64,000 nt of DNA from JAKACA01 sp963735115 (GCA_963735115.1 CAVTJR010000001.1:806001-870000); one strand, 5' to 3'. Shown: positions 17,302-26,886, counted from the stretch's first letter. Numbers and translations: made by a program. The notes: generated by a model not told the origin, from the letters alone.

Positions 17302-17659
17302 TCTCGGATCATCGTTGAGCAGTCGCCGGCGAAGCAGAGGCTTTAGTCACTCTATTCGCCGCGGCGATCCGCGCTCCCGCTCCGCGCAGCTCAGTGCTTG
17401 ACTCGGTTTAAGGCGCGAATTAGGCGCGAGGTGGACGGTTCGCCTCGTCGGTGCCGAGAACGGTCAGGTGAGAGGGATGGTCAGTTGTCCGCGAGGGGCG
17501 CATTGGGCAGCACACCTGATGCGCATAGCGCCAGGTGGAGCCCGCGGCGAGGACCCCGCGAACAACATCACTGCGCAGCTCGTAACTGCTCAGCTACCTC
17601 CGCCCTTCGTGACACCCCGCACCCGCCGCGTGAGCGATACGACAGGTTGGTGACCGAGG
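17302..17659. other. Intergenic, no gene recognised
   Basis: About 358 bases between the GTG start of the ABC ATPase gene (17301) and the 3' end of the next minus-strand gene (17660). Short open frames here have no coding look. The minus strand must hold the promoter of the ABC pair, but no convincing -10 was picked. Confidence 0.4.
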
Positions 17660-18460
17660 TCAGGTCACCGAGACCCCCGGCGACGCCGTCCGCTGTCGCC
17701 GGTGCCGTCGCAAGTTGCGGACCAGCCTGACGAGGTAGAACACCACCAAGACGCCGGCCGCCACAACCAACAGGCTGGCGAGAAGCTCGACGACGGCGTC
17801 CCCGTCGCTGTTGACAAGCGAGGCGCCCAGGCCCCAGGTCCAAAACGGCGCCCGGACCTGGAATGGCTGGCCGAGCGGTACCACGTCCGGCCAGGAGGCT
17901 TCGATGCGGGCGCCGCCGGTCTCCAAGGTGCCGTCGGTGAACGTCACGCAGCCGCCGCGCACCGAGCAGGTTGTCTGGTACGAGACTGGGTCGAATGTGC
18001 CCCTGTTTCCGGCGCCGGCCAGGTATGCGACCCCGTCGACTACCCCTGGCACGCTAACGACCGCCACGGCGAGTATCAGCAGCATCCCGACCCAGCGGAG
18101 GGCCCACACGACCCGGTGCGATGGCGGGTAGTGGTGCGGGCCGCTCGGGTGGTGTGCGACGAGCGGAACGGCTTTCGCACGCACGGCGGGAGGCGTGCGC
18201 CGCAGGCGGGCGGAATCCGAGGCGATCGCGAGAATGCCAACGACGGCCAGGGCGCCCAGCACGATGACGACGACCCGGAACCAGAACGGAGGAGGCGTCC
18301 CCGCTGACCGCGCGTTCGAGTAGGCCCCGAGGGCCAATATGAATGCGAAGAGACTGGTGGCGGCCATCCGACTCCAGCTGTGGCGACGGTGCAGCAGTCG
18401 CAGGGTGGCGGCCACATCCGGATCGGCGACGGGAGTGCCCGACGGTGCCGAGGATCTCAC
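17660..18460 (-). CDS. Hypothetical membrane protein with an extracytoplasmic domain
   Basis: This 266-residue protein is not assigned to a family. It has hydrophobic segments at about 32-50 and 61-80, a third at about 122-142, and one near 228-248. Between the third and last lies an outer domain of about 85 residues with two cysteines (CSVRGGC) that may form a disulphide. The start is GTG, and TACGCT 6 bases upstream gives a leaderless layout. Arginine-rich ends suggest cytoplasmic termini. No link to the ABC exporter next door is visible. Confidence 0.6.
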   Translation of the reverse strand: MRSSAPSGTPVADPDVAATLRLLHRRHSWSRMAATSLFAFILALGAYSNARSAGTPPPFWFRVVVIVLGALAVVGILAIASDSARLRRTPPAVRAKAVPLVAHHPSGPHHYPPSHRVVWALRWVGMLLILAVAVVSVPGVVDGVAYLAGAGNRGTFDPVSYQTTCSVRGGCVTFTDGTLETGGARIEASWPDVVPLGQPFQVRAPFWTWGLGASLVNSDGDAVVELLASLLVVAAGVLVVFYLVRLVRNLRRHRRQRTASPGVSVT

Positions 18461-18466
18461 GCGGCA

Positions 18467-18472
18467 AGCGTA
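18467..18472 (-). promoter_or_regulatory. -10 element of the 18460 gene (leaderless start)
   Basis: TACGCT lies 6 bases before the GTG of the hypothetical membrane protein gene, matching the spacing seen at other genes of the window. Confidence 0.5.
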
Positions 18473-18544
18473 TGTCCGGCAAGAACCTAGGCGCCGACCG
18501 TGCCGACAACGCCGGGCTCCCGCTCAACGTGTGGCGATGAGCGT

Positions 18545-18790
18545 GACCTGGTCTCGTGTTTGCCAGTCGATGACCTCAACTGGGTCGCCGCCCGCACCGA
18601 ATGAGTGACCGCGTCGTTCATCAAAGAGCTGCTCCTGCGGTCGGCCCTCGAAGCGATCAAGGATGCCCCCGCACGCCAGCCTGATGACCGCATCGTGATA
18701 GAGGATCACCATACGTCAGCAGCTCTCGATCACCTGCTGGACGATCGGAACCGCGTCACATGTGTTCTCCTTGGCGGCGAGCCCTCATCT
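18545..18790 (+). pseudogene. AAA+ ATPase C-terminal fragment with an in-frame stop
   Basis: From 18605 the frame reads VTASFIKELLLRSALEAI, then ALDHLLDDRNRVTCVLLGGE. This resembles the C-terminal helical end of actinobacterial AAA+ ATPases (pattern RTEGVTASFIKELLRRA). Directly upstream in the same frame is VAARTE followed by TGA, where a glycine codon is expected, so GGA to TGA would explain the break. The ATPase core is missing. The open frame runs on to 18952 but shows no family features after about 18790. It is a gene relic; the assignment rests on pattern memory, not a search. Confidence 0.5.
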
Positions 18791-19034
18791 GCCTCTGCGG
18801 ACAACGCCGCTGATGAGTTCGACGACACGTTGAAGCGGATTGATGATTCGGTCAGTCCCGCGCCAATGCGACTGACTTCGCAGTGGTCCGGTCACGCGGC
18901 GACATCACGGAGTCTGAGGGCTGGCGGTCAGAGGAGCTCCCGCATGATGTGACGTTCGGCGAATCCCTCTCTCGGCCCTGACATGCCTTTCGAGAACGAG
19001 CCGCCCATGAAGCGGTCGAGCATCCCCCTGGGGC

Positions 19035-19658
19035 CTATGCCCCAATGCCGCCGCCACCCATCATGCCGCCGCCACCCATCATGCCGCCGCCGAGCAGTTC
19101 GGATTCGAGGCCGCCGATCCCGCCGGCCATGCCCTGGGTCGGGTCCATATAGCCCTGGTCGTAGCCCTGCTGCCAAGGCTGCCCATAGCGCTGGCGACCC
19201 TGGTCATAGCCCTGCTGGCCGTAACCCTGGTCGTAGCCCTGCTGCCCGTAACCCTGCTGCCCATACTCGCCAGGCACGCCGGGGACTTGCGTCCCGCCGT
19301 AGACCTGCTGTCCACCGGCGATCATGGAGCCAGGGATGCTGCCTGCCATGGCGCCGCCGGGCAGCGTCCCTGTCTCGAAGTCGCCGCCGCCCTGCATCGA
19401 CGACACGGTGTCGACATGCTGCTGTAGCGAGCTGACCGTGAAGCCGTGCATCGCCTGCAAGAGATTCTCCACCTGCGTCTGCTCGTCGTGCACTTGCATG
19501 GCGATGGCACGCAAATCACCCAGCCATTGCTGGGCGTTGACATCGCCGTTGGCTGCCACCGCCTGGAGCTTCTGGCCAAAGGCGTTGATCGCCTGCCCGA
19601 TCTGCTCGACCTCTTGCTGCAGTTTGGTGTACTCGGCGTCAATCGTGTCCGGATCCAT
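19035..19658 (-). CDS. Protein with a coiled-coil N-terminus and a Gly/Gln/Tyr-rich repeat tail
   Basis: This 207-residue protein is of unknown family. Residues 1-90 are helical and polar (LQQEVEQIGQAINAFGQKLQ), likely a coiled coil. Residues about 128-165 repeat GYGQQGYDQG-like units and the end is GGGMMGGGG repeats. It starts at ATG with GGAGGG upstream. The tail is low complexity and could drive self-association. The other frame continues past the stop as GMLDRFMGGSFSKGMSGPRE to 18928, so the C-terminus may be frameshifted in the GGMMGGGG repeats. Confidence 0.6.
   Translation of the reverse strand: MDPDTIDAEYTKLQQEVEQIGQAINAFGQKLQAVAANGDVNAQQWLGDLRAIAMQVHDEQTQVENLLQAMHGFTVSSLQQHVDTVSSMQGGGDFETGTLPGGAMAGSIPGSMIAGGQQVYGGTQVPGVPGEYGQQGYGQQGYDQGYGQQGYDQGRQRYGQPWQQGYDQGYMDPTQGMAGGIGGLESELLGGGMMGGGGMMGGGGIGA
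19150..19275 (-). repeat. In-frame repeats coding GYGQQGYDQG
   Basis: Degenerate units of about 9-21 bases code for Gly-Tyr-Gly/Asp-Gln repeats inside the 19035-19658 gene. They are protein-coding repeats, not a CRISPR array. Confidence 0.7.
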
Positions 19659-19992
19659 CTCAGCCCTCCTCGCCTCGATGTCCCAAAGGGTAACGAGAAG
19701 TACGGGCGCCGTCAGAGGGCAGTGAAGGGGCTGAACGACTCCGGGTGCAGGCGAGGCTGCCGAACTGGAGTCCCGAGCACGGCACTGGGATTCCCGTCTA
19801 GGACCAGAGGACGACGCGTCGACAAATACGCCCCGCCCGCATGCTCATCCTCACCCGTCGCCGCTGGCGCCACAGCGCACGACTTCGGCGCCCCGCTGCC
19901 CAGAGGGCAGACGAGGCGCCGAGCCAGTGATCTTGGGGCGTGACCGTCACGTCATCGCATGCGGGATGCAGGAGTGCTCCCGACACGATGGC
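19659..19992. other. Intergenic, no gene recognised
   Basis: About 334 bases upstream of the 19658 start and downstream of the 19993 stop, both on the minus strand. No coding frame, RNA gene or clear hairpin was recognised. Confidence 0.4.
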
Positions 19993-21522
19993 TCACTTCT
20001 CGACCAAGACGCTCCCGTGGGCAGGGAAGTAGTTGGCTTCCGACGCCCTCACCGTGTAGCTGCCCGGGCTCGTTCCCTTGGCGAAGGTAACCACGGCCTT
20101 TCCGGCGGGGTTGGTGAGGGCGGTGTGCCCGTCGACGCTCACCTTGACGCCGGCCACCGGGTCACCGGCGTCGGTCACGACGAAGGTCACCTTGTTGCTG
20201 GTCGTGTTGGCGATCGTCCCGCCTCCCGAGAGAGTCAGGGCAGTGAGCGACTGCGTCGCCAGGAAGACGGGCTTCAGGCTGTTGTTGTCGCCGGCGGCAG
20301 TGACATCGAGACGCCCAAGTGGACCGCCGCTGATCGCAAAGCTGTCCACGGTGAACAAAGGGGTCGCGTACTTCTCGACAGGCCCGAACTTCGTGTCCGC
20401 CTCGTTGGTACGGACCGTGTAGAGCGTCGAGGCGTTCCTGGTCATCCAGGCGATCCAGAGACGGCCGCCGGGGCCGGAGGCCATCTCGTAGAAGAACGCA
20501 CCGGCGCTGTCGGGGACGACGCGAGCGTGCTTCGCCCCGTCGCGCCAGAGCACGAGGTGCGAGCAGGAGTTCCCCACACAGTAGGCGGCGAAGACACCGC
20601 CACCGCTGCCGGTCCGGTTCGCGAAGGCGACCGGCTGGCTGTTCGGGGCTGTGCTCGTGTTGTACGTGCTCGAGCGGGGGGCCTGCACAAGCGGGCCGTT
20701 GCTGCTGAGGTCCTTGACCCAGACTCCGTCGCCGCTCGCCGGCGTTGCAAAGTAGCGATTGAACGCCAAGTAGAAGTCGCCGTTGCCGTCGCTGTCGACG
20801 ACGTCGTGGTACTCGTTCTCGGGACCCATTCCGTTGAGGAAGGACGGGTCCGTTCCCGGAGAGGGAATGAAAGGGGACACGCCGATCTGGTAGAAGACGC
20901 CGCCTCCGATCGCCCCATACGCGGCCGAAATCACGCCTTTGGCGTTGACGGCCGCGCTGCCCCAGCCGACGTTGGACGAGTCGCAGGCGCTGGAGAGCGA
21001 CCACCCTGTTGGCGTCCAGTAGGGCGCGCCCGGCACGGCTCCGACAATGCACCCGAAGTCGTACTTACCGCCGTTCATTCCGCTGAACACGACGAGCGGC
21101 GTGCTGCCGTTCGAGATCAAGGTCGGGTTGTTGGCGAGGCCCGCCCATTTCATCGCCACCTTCCGGCCGGCAGCGATGCCGCCGTCAGGGGCGAGGAGGG
21201 CAAGGTCGTAAGTCGTGGAGTTCGGCGCCCACATCACCCAGTCGCGGTTGTCGGGCGCCCGCCACATGGCCGCCGGTCCTCCCGAGTTGGTCGTGCCGAT
21301 CTCTGTCCACTTGCCCGGCGCGGGCGACGTCAGCATGTCCGGCGAAGTGACCCGCCGTGGCGTCGTTGCGGCCCCGGCAGCCGTGCTGGCAAAGCCGAAA
21401 ACAGCCGCCATGAGGGCGACGAGGAGCACCCGGCGCGCCCGCACACCGGCCCCGCCGTGGCGGGTGCCTCGCGGGTGGGGTGTCCGAGCGAGGCCGAACG
21501 TGTTCCTGATGATCTTTTGCAT
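19993..21522 (-). CDS. Secreted protein, predicted beta-propeller-like with a C-terminal Ig-like domain
   Basis: This 509-residue protein has an N-terminal signal sequence (basic stretch, then VLLVALMAAVFGFASTAAGAA). The middle has repeated strand-rich units with Asp/Asn-Gly turns, for example SDGNGDFYLAFNRYF and GGRLWIAWMTRN, as in beta-propellers. The last 90 residues (VTFVVTDAGDPVAGVKVSVD through ASEANYFPAHGSV) resemble an Ig-like or carboxypeptidase-regulatory domain. AAGGAGA precedes the ATG. The function is unknown; a surface or exported binding protein is the simplest reading. Confidence 0.68.
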   Translation of the reverse strand: MQKIIRNTFGLARTPHPRGTRHGGAGVRARRVLLVALMAAVFGFASTAAGAATTPRRVTSPDMLTSPAPGKWTEIGTTNSGGPAAMWRAPDNRDWVMWAPNSTTYDLALLAPDGGIAAGRKVAMKWAGLANNPTLISNGSTPLVVFSGMNGGKYDFGCIVGAVPGAPYWTPTGWSLSSACDSSNVGWGSAAVNAKGVISAAYGAIGGGVFYQIGVSPFIPSPGTDPSFLNGMGPENEYHDVVDSDGNGDFYLAFNRYFATPASGDGVWVKDLSSNGPLVQAPRSSTYNTSTAPNSQPVAFANRTGSGGGVFAAYCVGNSCSHLVLWRDGAKHARVVPDSAGAFFYEMASGPGGRLWIAWMTRNASTLYTVRTNEADTKFGPVEKYATPLFTVDSFAISGGPLGRLDVTAAGDNNSLKPVFLATQSLTALTLSGGGTIANTTSNKVTFVVTDAGDPVAGVKVSVDGHTALTNPAGKAVVTFAKGTSPGSYTVRASEANYFPAHGSVLVEK

Positions 21523-21548
21523 GTCTCTCCTTCGCTGTGTTGTGAAAG

Positions 21549-21848
21549 TCAGATGGCGGATGGACCGTCGGGCTTCGGCGCCAGCAAGCCGATGACCCGG
21601 CAGGGCACGATGCGCTCGAAGCGAACCGCCGCCTGCTCGCTCACGGCCCTCACGTCTTCGAGTGGGCCCGCAAAGAGGCAGAAGACGACCTCGTCGTCGG
21701 GCATGAGCAGGGCGCCGAGGTACGACACGCCCGGCATGGCGGGCAAGCCGCCCCTCACGCGACGGTCAAGCGCCCGCGCTTGCTCCTCGGTGACTCCCGG
21801 GAGCATGCACTCCACGAGCTGGCAGCTGGACTCGGCAACCTGGGCCAT
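21549..21848 (-). CDS. DUF4242-like small protein (SCO4226 nickel-binding family)
   Basis: This 99-residue protein has ECMLPGVTEEQARALDRRV, then SYLGALLMPDDEVVFCLFAG and AVRFERIVPCRVI. The pattern of a short alpha/beta barrel with YLG...DDEVVFCLF matches DUF4242 proteins, of which SCO4226 binds nickel. It lies 46 bases after the large LuxR-type regulator gene and upstream of the secreted 19993 gene, all on the minus strand. A common operon is possible but not shown. Confidence 0.6.
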   Translation of the reverse strand: MAQVAESSCQLVECMLPGVTEEQARALDRRVRGGLPAMPGVSYLGALLMPDDEVVFCLFAGPLEDVRAVSEQAAVRFERIVPCRVIGLLAPKPDGPSAI

Positions 21849-21894
21849 AGCTCGACGGTAAACAGCCCCGGCGGCGCCGGCATCGGGGGAAACC

Positions 21895-24657
21895 CTACGG
21901 TTGCCCTTGGACGTCCCTTCTCGCGGCCAGCCGCCGCTCGAGGGACGCCCGCGAGCGGATACCGAGCTTGCGATAGACGCGAGTCAGGTTCGCCTCAACG
22001 GTCTTCGTCGTCACGAACAGCTGGGCTGCGATGTCGTCGTTGCGAAGGCCGGAGGCGGCGAGCTCGGCGATCGACCGCTCGGTGGAGGTCAGTTCATGGT
22101 CCGAACCCCGCCGGGCAGTCGCCCGCTCGAGGTCGCGGCTGGCCGTCTCTGCCCATCCGAGGGCGCCGGCTGCTTCGAAGGTGTGCAGGGCGTCTTGGAG
22201 GCATGCCTGCGCCTCGCGCCGCTCACCCCGGCGGCGGTGGAGACGGCCGAGTGTCAGCATCGTGCGACCACGCTCAACGGGCATATCGAGACGCTCATGG
22301 GCGATGAGGGCCAGCCGGCAATCCTCGATCGCCCCGTCCACGTCACCCCTCGCCGCCTTGAGCAGGCCGCGGCAACGGGCCGAGACGGCGAGAATCCAGG
22401 GCCGTGGGAGGCGGCGAGCCCGCTCCTCCATCGTCTCGATCATCTTCTCGGCCCGCTCGAGCTGTCCGAGCCGGATCGCTGCCTCGGCATGATCAGCCTG
22501 AATCCGGTCGGCCGCTGGTTCGCGGGTGTGTAGAGCGTCGAGGATCTCCTGCACGCGAGTCAACTGGCGGTCCGCCTCAGCCGCATCGTCAGCGGCCAGA
22601 GCCGCCGATCCGAGCATCCCTCTCGCGATGGATTCGAAGGTGAGATCGGGCTCCGCCTCGAGGCGCCTGAGCACCTCCTCGCCGGCGCTTCGGGCCGCTG
22701 CGAGATCGCCGCAATGGGCCGCCACGCACCCTCGGGCATGCAGCGCCAGTGTGACGTAGGTCTCCTGCTCGGTCTGCTGCGCCAGCTCGAGCGCCTCGTC
22801 AGCCAGCTCCGCAGCCCGCTCGGCGTGCCCGGTGACCGCCTCGAGGACGGCGAGGTGAGCGAGGATGCCAGCGGTGCTGGCCTCGTCGCCGGCCTCCTCG
22901 AAGGCCCGCAGGAGGTCCTCGTTGAGGCGACGAGCCGTCGCGAAGTCGTCGAAGAGCCGTGCCCACGTCGCCGGAAGCGTGCTCATCTCCCAGGCGGCGG
23001 CCGCCTCCTGGAGCTTCGTACCGAGTTCGACGGCGGCGTGATCGGCGACTCCCAGGGCGTAGAGCTTCCACATGGCCATGTTGTGAAGGGCGAAGGAATA
23101 CAACAACGGGTCCGTGCTCTCGTCGATGAGGGCAAGGGCGGCCTCCGCATGTTCGAGACCAGCGTCGCAGTCAAGGGAGAACGACGAGATCCGAGAATGG
23201 ATGCGGGCGCGCAGCGGCGTACTCTCGGCCTGTTCGAGCGCCTCGGACAACAGGTCCAGGCCGCTGTCCGGCTCCCCTTGGGTCCACAGCACGCTTCCCA
23301 GCTCGAGTAGCACCTGGGCACGGTCCTCCCCCGGCATTGGCCGCAAGAGCATCTCCTCGAGTTGACGCCTGGCCCCGGTGGCGTCACCGGCGAAGTAGCG
23401 CCGGTCAGCCAGGTCCCGCTCCCGGCGGAGGGCGGCGGCCTCATCGTCTGCCGGGGTCAAGCGGAGCGCCAGCTCCTTCAGCTCGACGGCGGCGTCTGCC
23501 GCTCCGCGACGCATGGCCGACTCGGTCGCCAAGTCCAAAAGCTCAGCAGTCTCGCTATCGGCCGAGCCCGCGGCGAGCGCTCGGTGCAGGGCTCGCTCTT
23601 CGAGGGTTTCGACCCGTTCCGATATACGGGCGTGCAGGGCGCGTCGTTCGTCCGGAGAGATCGACGAGTAGAGCGCCGAGCCGAAGAGCGGATGGCTGAA
23701 CGAGAGACGACCGCTCGGGTCGGTATGGACGATTCCGGCGCGCTCGGCCGGAGCGATGTCGTCGGGCGGGACGTCTCCGACGGCCGGCCGGGGGAGTGCG
23801 GCCACGACGAGGAGGGCTTCGCGAGTCCGGCGAGGAAGGCGGCGGAGCCTGAGGAGAGCCACGTCGTGCTGGTCCGTCGGCACCGGCAGCGGCTCTCCGG
23901 GGCTGAGGGCGCCCCGCCGCAACACTTCGCGGGTGATCTCGAGAGCGTAGAAGGGGTTTCCCCCTGCAGCCCGGTGGATCCGCACGAGCACCGGCCGGGC
24001 GACCGCGACCCCGAGCGCATCGCGCACCAGCTCGTGGATGGCGGCGAGGCTGAGGGGACCGACCTCGAGACGAGCGATCGAAGCGGCGCCGAGCTCCCGC
24101 TCGAGATGGGCGGTCGAGAGGATCCCTCCCGTCGCCTGCTCGCCCGTCCGGATAGTGACGACGAGGCGAACGGGCGCCTCGCTCAGTCTCCGCAGCGCGA
24201 AGGCGAGCACCCTGGCGGAGGCGGCGTCCAGCCACTGCCCGTCGTCGACCCCGAGGAGCAACGGTTGTTGGGAGGAGATCGCCTCGAGCAGCGACAACAA
24301 CCCCGTCCCGACGGCACGGGGTTCCAGCTCACCTTCGCCGGGCTCGGCGCGCAGCAAGGCGACTTCGAGAGGACGCCGTTGCAAGTCGGGCAGCCGTTCG
24401 AAGTCAGCATCGGGGCACGACCGGAGGAGATCGGACAGGGCGACGTAGCCCAGGTGAGCCTCGGACGGGCTGGTGCGGCAACTGAGGACTCGGTGACCGC
24501 CGTCGGCTGCGAGGCGCAGTGCCTCGTTCCAGAGCTCAGTCTTCCCGATTCCTGCCTCACCCTCCATGATGAGGGCCGTCGTCGACCGCGGGCCGCCACT
24601 GACAGCCAGCCAGCCGTGAATCTCACTGAGTTCCCGACTTCGCCCCACGAGAGTCAT
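21895..24657 (-). CDS. Large LuxR-family ATP-binding transcriptional regulator (LAL/MalT type)
   Basis: The protein has 920 residues. The N-terminal ATPase has Walker A GEAGIGKT at 33-40 and a Walker B region LLLGVDDGQWLD. A long helical TPR-like middle follows, and the end is a LuxR helix-turn-helix (LTSTERSIAELAASGLRNDD, then TKTVEANLTRVYRKLGI). LAL regulators sense a ligand and ATP and activate transcription. It is divergent from the flavin-reductase-like gene at 24767 and precedes the DUF4242 and secreted-protein genes, which may be its targets. Confidence 0.9.
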   Translation of the reverse strand: MTLVGRSRELSEIHGWLAVSGGPRSTTALIMEGEAGIGKTELWNEALRLAADGGHRVLSCRTSPSEAHLGYVALSDLLRSCPDADFERLPDLQRRPLEVALLRAEPGEGELEPRAVGTGLLSLLEAISSQQPLLLGVDDGQWLDAASARVLAFALRRLSEAPVRLVVTIRTGEQATGGILSTAHLERELGAASIARLEVGPLSLAAIHELVRDALGVAVARPVLVRIHRAAGGNPFYALEITREVLRRGALSPGEPLPVPTDQHDVALLRLRRLPRRTREALLVVAALPRPAVGDVPPDDIAPAERAGIVHTDPSGRLSFSHPLFGSALYSSISPDERRALHARISERVETLEERALHRALAAGSADSETAELLDLATESAMRRGAADAAVELKELALRLTPADDEAAALRRERDLADRRYFAGDATGARRQLEEMLLRPMPGEDRAQVLLELGSVLWTQGEPDSGLDLLSEALEQAESTPLRARIHSRISSFSLDCDAGLEHAEAALALIDESTDPLLYSFALHNMAMWKLYALGVADHAAVELGTKLQEAAAAWEMSTLPATWARLFDDFATARRLNEDLLRAFEEAGDEASTAGILAHLAVLEAVTGHAERAAELADEALELAQQTEQETYVTLALHARGCVAAHCGDLAAARSAGEEVLRRLEAEPDLTFESIARGMLGSAALAADDAAEADRQLTRVQEILDALHTREPAADRIQADHAEAAIRLGQLERAEKMIETMEERARRLPRPWILAVSARCRGLLKAARGDVDGAIEDCRLALIAHERLDMPVERGRTMLTLGRLHRRRGERREAQACLQDALHTFEAAGALGWAETASRDLERATARRGSDHELTSTERSIAELAASGLRNDDIAAQLFVTTKTVEANLTRVYRKLGIRSRASLERRLAARRDVQGQP

Positions 24658-24766
24658 TCTCGACAGCTTGGCGCCTCGAGCGTCACGAACTCAACCGCCG
24701 CCGAGCGCGGCGTCCGCCCATTCTCCCGTACCCTCAGTGGCGACGTTGACGGGCAGGAGATTGTAA

Positions 24767-25186
24767 ATGAACCAAGTTGAGCTCGACGCATTTCTCACCC
24801 AGACGTTTCCGACGCCCCTCGGAGTCGTCGGGACGCTGCGGCGGGACGGCTCTCCCAACCTGACGCCCGTCTGGTTCCGTTGGGACGGCACCGCCGTGAC
24901 GATCTGGACGACTGACACTCGGGCGTGGGTGCGAAACCTGCAACGTGACCCGCGAGCCGCCTTCTCGGTCCAGACCTTCGAGATGCCGTATCCGGCTGCC
25001 GTCATGCACGGAAGCGCCTCGGTGCGAACCGGCGACGAACCCACCGTCCTTGAGGAGATCCGGGCGATCACGCGGCGGTACGTCCGCCCCGAGGAGATCG
25101 AGCCCTATATCAATGACTGGCCCGTCTTGCGGACCATAGTGACCATCACGCCGGATCGCGTGATTTCGTGGGCAGAAGGCGGCTGA
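24767..25186 (+). CDS. Pyridoxamine 5'-phosphate oxidase-fold protein (split-barrel flavin or F420 family)
   Basis: This 139-residue protein shows the split-barrel pattern: LGVVGTLRRDGSPNLTPVWF, then VTIWTTDTRAWVRNLQRDPR and AVMHGSASVRTGD. Such proteins bind FMN, F420 or heme. Small actinobacterial members are often F420-dependent (FDOR) enzymes, but the cofactor cannot be told here. AGGAG precedes the ATG. It is divergent from the LuxR-type regulator and may be under its control. Confidence 0.78.
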   Translation: MNQVELDAFLTQTFPTPLGVVGTLRRDGSPNLTPVWFRWDGTAVTIWTTDTRAWVRNLQRDPRAAFSVQTFEMPYPAAVMHGSASVRTGDEPTVLEEIRAITRRYVRPEEIEPYINDWPVLRTIVTITPDRVISWAEGG

Positions 25187-25200
25187 ATCGAGACCTCACT

Positions 25201-25213
25201 GCGACGGCGTCGC
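25201..25213. terminator. Possible bidirectional hairpin
   Basis: GCGAC-GGC-GTCGC forms a 5-bp stem between the convergent ends of the flavin-family gene and the methyltransferase gene. The stem is short and there is no T run, so it is a weak candidate. Confidence 0.25.
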
Positions 25214-25301
25214 CGGCCGCTCCCGTCCCGACAAAAGCTCGTTGTGACCCCAGGACTGTCAAAGACTTCGCCCAAACAGCAGATTGGGCCTTGCTCAGGA
25301 C

Positions 25302-26745
25302 CTATGGCGCAGCCGACGTCTCCACGGCGGCGGCGTGGGCCTGCAACCGCTCGAGGTCCCTCGGGTTGCTCAGCACGATCACGTCCCGGATAGGGCGGTC
25401 AGGACCGAGGAGAGCCGACAGCGCCGCCTCGGCCGCTGACTCGAGTGGGGGGACAGCAGTCGTCAACAGCACGAAGGGGTTGGGCGGCTGAGCCTGTCGG
25501 ACGATGGCTGCCTTGGCGAGCGACTTCCAGAGCGTTTCGGCTCGCCGCAGACCCGGTCGGGTCGAGGTGAAACCGCCCGAGACGTCGAAGAGCCATCGAT
25601 TCCCGCCGGCATCCCTGGCAGCGAAACTGACCTCGACGCCGGGCATCCGGACGTTCGCCTCGAGGCCCGAGAACCCGCACGCTTCGAGCGCCCACCGAGC
25701 GAGCTCTCTCGCCGATCGCCCCTCGCGCAGCGCGCGCGTCTGGTAGTCCTCGCCTTCAGGAGCCAGCTGCGGGCCGACAGCCAGGGCCGCTCGCGGGCGG
25801 CCGTCGGGCCGCGCCAAGATGCCGGCGAGCTCGGCCTCCACGCGCTGCTTGGCCTGCGAGACATAGTGCGCATCAGTGTCGTAGCCGGCGAAGTGCCGTT
25901 GCGTCCGCATGGCGGCGATGGCCGTCGAGCCGGAATCCGATGAACGGGTCGAGGACGAGGTCGCCGCGGTACGTATAGAGGTGGATCAGTCGCTCCGGCA
26001 GAGCGACGGGGAACGGCGCTGGATGCCCGACGCGACTGGCACTCTCGGCGGGGAACTCCCAGATGTCGGTCGTGGCCTCCATGAACTCGTCACGGAACAT
26101 GGAGCTCTCTGACGGCAGCCCCTCTGCAAAACGTCGGCGGGCCGTCAAGGCCCGATCGAAACGCCCCTTGCTGGCGATGACGACCCGCTCGCTCAGATCA
26201 CGGATCACCGGGTTGGCCGGCCGCTGGAACGAGCCCCAAGCGCACGATCCGGTAGCGCCACGACCCTTCAGCCAGATGACTTCACCCCGCAGTAGCAGAC
26301 GCAGGCGATCTTGCAGGATCCAGGCGACGTCACCCGAGAGCGACCGGTATGGCTTGCGGCCGAGATTGGCGACGTTGACGGCGATCCGGCCTCCCGGCTC
26401 GAGCTTGCGGACGCACTCGGCGAACACGTCCTCCAGCATGGCGAGGTACTCGGCGTAGGTGGCGGGAACGTGTCCCTCCCCGAGCGCCGCCTCGTACTCC
26501 TTGCCGGCGAAGTAGGGCGGTGACGTGACGACGAGGGCAACGGAGGCGTCGTCGATGTCGGCCATGTGGCGGGCGTCGCCGACGAAGATGTCGTCGATCT
26601 GTCTCCGCTCGGCAACGTGCTCGTCGGTGGACAGCTCCGGAGCCGTGAACCGCTCATAGAAAACGGACGCATCATGGCTCTCACGCCGTCCCACCCCGAA
26701 ACGCGACGTCGAGGTACGGCGCTGCACTGCGGACGCGTCGCGCAT
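25302..26745 (-). pseudogene. DNA methyltransferase with extra C-terminal domain, broken by a one-base insertion
   Basis: From ATG at 26745 (TAGCAT 7 bases upstream) the frame gives a beta-class DNA methyltransferase: motif IV TSPPYFAGKEYEA, then motif I at the C-terminal side. There the frame reads DPFIGF and goes off. Removing one A from the AA at 25934-25935 restores DPFIGSGSTAIAAMRTQRHF and leads into a further 200 residues, so the span of 1444 bases becomes 481 codons. The extra part has GVEVSFAARDAGG and NRWLFDVSGG, resembling a PD-(D/E)XK-like nuclease core. TSPPY favours N4-cytosine methylation. It is a pseudogene or a sequencing error. Confidence 0.75.
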
Positions 26746-26752
26746 GTGTTCG

Positions 26753-26758
26753 ATGCTA
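26753..26758 (-). promoter_or_regulatory. -10 element of the methyltransferase gene
   Basis: TAGCAT lies 7 bases before the ATG at 26745, with no ribosome binding site between. Confidence 0.45.
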
Positions 26759-26886
26759 GTGAGCGGGGTGGGGTTCGGCGGGTTTCTCCGGCTGGCACTG
26801 TCTAGGTGTCCGGCGCTGCTTCTAGAGCTGGTGCTGCTTCTGGAACTGGCGCCGCCTGCGCGCGAGTCTTCGGCAATGATGCCAGG

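Noticed and set aside
19927..21861. 644-residue open frame on the plus strand
   Set aside because: Antisense to the secreted 19993 gene and the DUF4242-like gene; no domains are visible.
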